Assembly (NCBI GenBank): GCA_050945515.1
Contig: JBMNTB010000008.1
Coordinates: forward strand, 1-64,000
DNA from: UBA1046 sp050945515
Lineage (GTDB): Bacteria > Bacillota > Clostridia > Saccharofermentanales > DTU023
DNA length: 64,000 nucleotides
Reading direction: 5' to 3'
Numbering within the stretch: the stretch's first letter is position 1; each line of letters begins with the position of its first letter. The position numbers were made by a program, and so were the translations under genes. Of the stretch, positions 60,432-64,000 are shown piece by piece. Under the pieces are notes generated by a model, which made no database searches, had not been told where the DNA came from, and saw only the letters and a list, made by a program, of their open reading frames with translations.

Positions 60432-60849
60432 CGAACTTACTCAAGTCAAGACCGGCAATCGGATCTTCATGAGCTTTCTGCTCCTGATAGAACTGTTCAG
60501 AACAGATCTCGACTTTATCAATCATGTCGATAAAACAGATTTCATCACCCGGACCTACACCGATCAAATCCCAGAGATTTGAACTGACTGAGATGCGACC
60601 CTGACTGTCAATTTCACAAATTACAGCTTCGCCGATAATAAAGCGCTGAAAACGACGGACATCAGGATCTGTTCCTGACAGCTGCAATAATTGGGCGCGA
60701 ATTGAGTTAAACTGCTCACTCGTGTAAAGCGTCAAATAACCGGGATCCAGGTTGCCTGTGATATGAAGCGTACCGGTCAGGTTTTCACGCAAGCGGGCAG
60801 GCACTATCACACGACCCTTTTTATCAATGATATGTGTATACCTGGCCAC
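60415..60849 (-). CDS. mraZ: Transcriptional regulator MraZ
   Basis: 144-residue double SpoVT/AbrB-like DNA-binding protein. Two repeats: THIIDKKGRVIVPARLRE and ICEIDSQGRISVSSNLWD. It represses its own dcw promoter in other bacteria by binding TGGG-type direct repeats. First gene of the cluster; GGAG lies ~10 nt before its ATG. GTGGAG repeats in its promoter are candidate sites. Confidence 0.95.
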   Translation of the reverse strand: MARYTHIIDKKGRVIVPARLRENLTGTLHITGNLDPGYLTLYTSEQFNSIRAQLLQLSGTDPDVRRFQRFIIGEAVICEIDSQGRISVSSNLWDLIGVGPGDEICFIDMIDKVEICSEQFYQEQKAHEDPIAGLDLSKFDVKGL

Positions 60850-60877
60850 AGTTGTCTCCTTTACCGTCTTTGAAGCA

Positions 60878-60906
60878 ATTATCCGCTACTTTTACTCCAC
60901 AATCAA
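60878..60906 (-). promoter_or_regulatory. dcw cluster promoter (PmraZ)
   Basis: Minus strand TTGATT (60906-60901), a 17-bp spacer, and GATAAT (60883-60878): 9 of 12 consensus positions. About 29 bp upstream of the mraZ ATG. Confidence 0.7.
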
Positions 60907-60931
60907 ATACTAACGCGACACTTTGCTCCAC
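60895..60931 (-). promoter_or_regulatory. Candidate MraZ-binding repeats
   Basis: GTGGAG occurs twice on the minus strand, at 60900-60895 (inside the promoter spacer) and 60931-60926 (upstream of -35), 31 bp apart, three helical turns. MraZ sites in other bacteria are TGGG-type direct repeats near 10-bp spacing, so the match is partial. Confidence 0.4.
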
Positions 60932-61176
60932 CTTTCTGCTTATTCTAACTGCTGTCAATTGAAAAAGCAAATTAATTTGTCAATAATAATGAAGAAATTA
61001 TTAATATTAGCTTCCGCCGCCTGATTCCAGCAAAAAATTAAAAAATGCCTTTCAGCACCTTTACTCTAGTTGTTTATTTGGCTTGGATAGATTTTGTGAT
61101 CAGCGCGGATGGTAAGTGCCGAAAGTCAAATAGAAATTAGCCTTTTCCGGTTATTTTATCGGTTATATGAGAACTG
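60932..61176. other. Spacer between mraZ promoter and rodA stop
   Basis: No gene. It holds an AT-only 7-bp inverted repeat around 60986-61005 (TAATAAT/ATTATTA). No strong terminator was seen for rodA. Together with the mraZ promoter region this makes a 327-bp gap. Confidence 0.3.
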
Positions 61177-62361
61177 TTAATAGCCTGACTGCATAGCCAG
61201 CATGCGCTGATTCATAGAAATATTCAAGATAATACCAAGTGAGATAAAATTGGAGACCATAGCAGAGCCGCCATGGCTGACAAAAGGTAGCGGAATCCCG
61301 GTGATAGGGAGTAGACCTACCGTCATACCCATATTCTCAATATAATGGAATGCCATAACTGAGATCAGACCCGTCATAATATAGCCCTGAGCCGGATCAT
61401 CCCTAACTACCTCAAAAGAAACTAACAAGGTACGGGTAATGAAAATAGCAACCAAGACTATCAAGGCTACTACTCCAATCAAGCCCATATACTCAGAGAC
61501 AGCAGAAAATATAAAGTCAGACTCCTTGACCGGTACATTAACCGGTTGACCGGCACTGCCGGTAATGCCACCTGAAGAGACAGCAGTTAGCGATTGCGAA
61601 ATATGATAGCTTGCCCTTTTGTCATGACCGGGAAACAGAAAAGTCAAAATCCGGTTTTGTCCTACCCCACTCAGGACATTATTCCAGATTAAAGGCAGTG
61701 CGATTACAAATGCCCCGGCTGTGATAAGGACATACCTCCAGCGGATGCCCCAGACAAAAATCATCACTACAACCATAAAAATTATCGTCATTGAAGTACC
61801 GAAATCCGGCTCAGTAATTATTAGCAAAAACGGAAAACCGGAGACCAGAGCAATCCTGATACCACCGTCCAGATAGTTGCGCTTGCCGGATTTCATCTCT
61901 GCCAAAATATTGCCTACAACCATAGCAATACCGGTTTTTGCCAGTTCTGACGGCTGGAGTGAACCAATTACAGGAAATTTGATCCAGCTGTCGGCGCCGG
62001 TAAAGGAGCGCAGGGAATAGCCGTCAATCTTGACGTAAATCAGTAATAGTATAGCAACGATATAGACGATTGATCCGAATAATCTCAAGGTCGGCAACTC
62101 CATCAGGCAAATAATAATCGCCAGTGCTAAACCAAGCAATACGGCGCCCACCTGACGATAAAAGCCGGAAGGATAACTGAGCGTAGTGCCTACACCATCT
62201 GCTGCTACCTTATTTAGCACATATAGTCCGATCAGAACCATAATCATTACCGGCACAAGGATCCAATAATCCATGGCAGAGAAAAAAATAGCGGCGCGGG
62301 ATTGATCACTGCCGGAACGTTTTAGAGCATATTTTTGATCCGGATTGGAGCTTCTGAACAT
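61177..62361 (-). CDS. rodA: SEDS peptidoglycan polymerase RodA
   Basis: 394 residues, ~10 TM helices. Polymerises glycan strands for side-wall growth. Seen: GADSWIKFPVIGSLQPSELAK, ITEPDFGTSMTIIF, ESDFIFSAVSEYMGLIGV and ENMGMTVGLLPITGIPLPFVSHGG. Its distance from the dcw septal genes and closeness to RodA family motifs support the elongation SEDS. 10 bp after lgt. Confidence 0.93.
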   Translation of the reverse strand: MFRSSNPDQKYALKRSGSDQSRAAIFFSAMDYWILVPVMIMVLIGLYVLNKVAADGVGTTLSYPSGFYRQVGAVLLGLALAIIICLMELPTLRLFGSIVYIVAILLLIYVKIDGYSLRSFTGADSWIKFPVIGSLQPSELAKTGIAMVVGNILAEMKSGKRNYLDGGIRIALVSGFPFLLIITEPDFGTSMTIIFMVVVMIFVWGIRWRYVLITAGAFVIALPLIWNNVLSGVGQNRILTFLFPGHDKRASYHISQSLTAVSSGGITGSAGQPVNVPVKESDFIFSAVSEYMGLIGVVALIVLVAIFITRTLLVSFEVVRDDPAQGYIMTGLISVMAFHYIENMGMTVGLLPITGIPLPFVSHGGSAMVSNFISLGIILNISMNQRMLAMQSGY

Positions 62362-62371
62362 AGTTTTCCTA

Positions 62372-63535
62372 TCAGTCTAAAGACCCGTCCTCATCAGTCC
62401 GATCATTCTCACCAGTCTGACCATCATAATCAGTCTGATCATCATCAGCAGTCTGATCGCCCTCAGCAGTATCGGCTACTGCCGTCACAGCGGTCAAAGC
62501 ACTCTCTGAGCCCTCTTTTTCTGCTGCTCCTATATCTTCTGTTTCCCCAGCTTCCTCCAACTCGACCTCATCCTCCTCTAACTCAATCTCAGCCTCGGAC
62601 AAAGCAGCTGCCTTATCAATCTTATTTGCATCTGCAACAGGGATAGCTACAGTCACCTCTCGCTCAGGATGCCGCTGCTTGATAAAACTGGAAACCAGCA
62701 GGAAGATCAAAGAACCGGCAATCATCACAGCCGATAGTACCTGTGACACACGGAAATCCGTACCGGCAATATAAAGCGGATCCGTACGCAGTCCCTCGAC
62801 CAGAAAACGCACCGAACCGTAGAGCAGAAAATAAGTCGCCATCGTAGTATAAGGGCGTTTCGCGCGCTTACGCACCTGCAGTAGGATAACAAAAATAATC
62901 AGATTGGCGATGAATTCATAGAGGAAAGTCGGATGAACCGGCTGCGACGGATCCAGCGTTGGCAGCAGATTGCGCTCTACACTACTGAGAGAACGGATAT
63001 AGGCTGCAGTACCGTTGCTGTACATACCCCAAGGCAAATTCGTATTAATGCCAAAGGCCTCTTGATTAAAGAAATTACCCCAGCGTCCGATCGCCTGACC
63101 CAGAGGCAGGTAGACTGCGAAGAAATCGAAGATTCTGCTCAGTTTGTGCTTCTTGATTTTAGCCATAATAATGATGGCTAGAATACCCCCGATCACGCCG
63201 CCATAAAATGCCAGTCCGCCGCTTCTGGTATCAAATATATCTTTCAGACTGAGGCCAACGGTCTCGCGCTGAAAAACGACATAATATAGCCTGGCGCCCA
63301 GCATTCCCAGAGGAATAATCAGTAAATAATAATCCGCAATCTGGTTACTCGTCATGCCGAATTGTTTCGCCTGCCTCATACTAAGAAATATGCAAAGCAA
63401 AAAGGCCAGGGCAATGATCACACCATACCAGTAGATACTGATATGCCGGCCAAAGAGCTCAAAAGATACCACCGTACGGTTGATAGGCAGATCAAAAATA
63501 CCGAGTCCGGGAAAATCAACTAAATAATCAGCCAT
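62372..63535 (-). CDS. lgt: Prolipoprotein diacylglyceryl transferase with acidic C-terminal tail
   Basis: Adds diacylglyceryl to the lipobox Cys of prelipoproteins, such as the TrpX-like binding protein and the PBP in this window. Core ~1-280 with ~7 TM: SIYWYGVIIALAFLL, GARLYYVVF, RSGGLAFYGGVIGG, the Lgt signature GQAIGRWGNFFNQEAFG and RFLVEGLRTDPLY. The remaining ~105 residues form a highly acidic, low-complexity tail ending in hexapeptide repeats (DDQTDY/DGQTGE-like), encoded by an 18-bp tandem repeat. The usual family length is ~260-290. Confidence 0.94.
   Translation of the reverse strand: MADYLVDFPGLGIFDLPINRTVVSFELFGRHISIYWYGVIIALAFLLCIFLSMRQAKQFGMTSNQIADYYLLIIPLGMLGARLYYVVFQRETVGLSLKDIFDTRSGGLAFYGGVIGGILAIIIMAKIKKHKLSRIFDFFAVYLPLGQAIGRWGNFFNQEAFGINTNLPWGMYSNGTAAYIRSLSSVERNLLPTLDPSQPVHPTFLYEFIANLIIFVILLQVRKRAKRPYTTMATYFLLYGSVRFLVEGLRTDPLYIAGTDFRVSQVLSAVMIAGSLIFLLVSSFIKQRHPEREVTVAIPVADANKIDKAAALSEAEIELEEDEVELEEAGETEDIGAAEKEGSESALTAVTAVADTAEGDQTADDDQTDYDGQTGENDRTDEDGSLD
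62392..62472. repeat. 18-bp tandem repeat in the 3' end of lgt
   Basis: Units at 62392-62409, 62410-62427, 62428-62445, 62446-62463 and a half unit to 62472; core (C/A)AGTC(T/C)GA(T/C). The 18-bp period keeps frame and encodes the six-residue acidic repeats of the Lgt tail. Copy number can change by slippage without a frameshift. Confidence 0.75.
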
Positions 63536-63670
63536 GTCTGTTTATCTCCTTATTAGAGAATAATTCTACCATAAAGCAAGTCATTTCCAGCCTGAGACCA
63601 TATCCGATATTACTGCAAAGTCCGCCGCTGTCAGAGCCACCAAAACACTAGACCTCAACTGGCGCTACTG

Positions 63671-64000
63671 CTAATCTGCAAAATTCAGATACAAAGCGGA
63701 CTTCTCCGGCTGCACTCCCTGGGGAACCGGCAGCTTAAGGCGTGGTCCGTCCTCAGTTACAGCCAGCTCAAGTTCTGTCTGCCAGAGCAAAGGTAACTCA
63801 GCTCTCCGCTCAAAGCCGACAGAGGCCGGAAATACTTCCACCTGATATTTTCCGGGAGGAAGCACGACAATTCCAGCCGGATAGCGCAGTTCAATCTCCA
63901 ACTGCTCCTTAGCATCTTCAATGCCTGTCAGAGACTGTACTTCCGCTCTAAAACCAAAGCTGCGCCCTAACAGTTCAGCCGCTTGCCTCAGTCTCCCCTT
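63671..64000 (-). CDS. C-terminal part of an unknown protein (cut by the window edge)
   Basis: The minus-strand frame is open from the window edge to a stop at 63671, giving at least 109 residues; the apparent start at 63901 is only a TTG and the frame continues beyond it. The visible part is likely beta-rich (GIVVLPPGKYQVEVFPAS, LWQTELELAVTEDGPRLKLP) and soluble. No family recognised. It lies upstream of lgt in the same direction with a ~135-bp gap. Confidence 0.65.
   Translation of the reverse strand, partial: KGRLRQAAELLGRSFGFRAEVQSLTGIEDAKEQLEIELRYPAGIVVLPPGKYQVEVFPASVGFERRAELPLLWQTELELAVTEDGPRLKLPVPQGVQPEKSALYLNFAD

Noticed and set aside
1..64000. tRNA, rRNA or intact insertion sequences
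   Set aside because: Intergenic regions were read for cloverleaf ends, rRNA motifs and transposase frames; none were found by eye. A tRNAscan/ISfinder run would be decisive.

Overview
The window looks like chromosome from a Gram-positive Firmicute, most likely a gut-type Clostridium relative (Oscillospirales/Ruminococcaceae-like). I infer this from the division/cell-wall cluster (mraZ-rsmH-ftsL-PBP with PASTA domains-murF-mraY-ftsW-murG-ftsQ-sbp-ftsZ), the PerR-type Fur regulator, a DUF1290 small basic protein, strong GGAGG ribosome sites, many ATGA start/stop overlaps, and an NRPS operon of a kind published from gut Clostridia. No rRNA, tRNA, CRISPR array or intact insertion sequence was seen.

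Layout. 1-6.5 kb: a membrane EAL c-di-GMP phosphodiesterase, cysteine synthase, and an ECF sigma factor paired with a secreted/membrane-anchored protein of unknown function. 6.6-10.5 kb: arginine genes argG-argH-argF behind a near-consensus promoter and an ArgR-type box. 10.56-13.6 kb: a GC-richer three-gene ABC transporter of the TrpXYZ (tryptophan/tyrosine) family. It is preceded by a promoter, a 26-codon leader ORF with four consecutive tyrosine codons, and a terminator whose 5' arm can also pair with the leader just after those codons: a candidate tyrosine attenuator. 13.9-15.4 kb: an AT-rich FMN-type glutamate-synthase-like gene. 15.5-28.9 kb (minus strand): a GC-rich six-gene operon encoding a C-A-T-C-A-T-R NRPS, a sensor kinase with an N-terminal multi-TM sensor, an HD-GYP response regulator, an acyl-activating ligase, an acyl carrier protein and a phosphopantetheinyl transferase. 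Its predicted product is an N-acyl dipeptide aldehyde, here built together with a c-di-GMP-degrading two-component system. A decayed msrB fragment lies at its upstream edge.

29.3-35.2 kb: metal and oxidative-stress genes (ZIP transporter, 1-Cys-like peroxiredoxin, PerR with a 24-bp perfect palindrome), ketopantoate reductase, a DUF819 transporter and an M19 dipeptidase. A 113-nt near-perfect dyad between the peroxiredoxin and ZIP genes is unexplained. 35.3-49.8 kb: a compact minus-strand run holding a DUF2079 membrane protein, a MecA/PBP3-like penicillin-binding protein, a coiled-coil protein, coaD, rsmD, recG, nth, an HtrA-like protein lacking its catalytic His, a two-component pair, nrdR and ftsZ. 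50-64 kb: the division/cell-wall cluster up to mraZ with its own promoter, then rodA, lgt with a repetitive acidic tail, and an incomplete gene at the window edge.

How they fit together. Most of the right half is housekeeping: lipid II synthesis (murF, mraY, murG), septal synthesis (ftsW, PBP, ftsL, ftsQ, ftsZ), elongation (rodA) and lipoprotein maturation (lgt). The accessory interest is in the left half. Base composition changes at 10.8, 13.6, 15.5 and 29 kb suggest several separately acquired blocks. The most novel elements are the tyrosine attenuator and the NRPS/HD-GYP operon.
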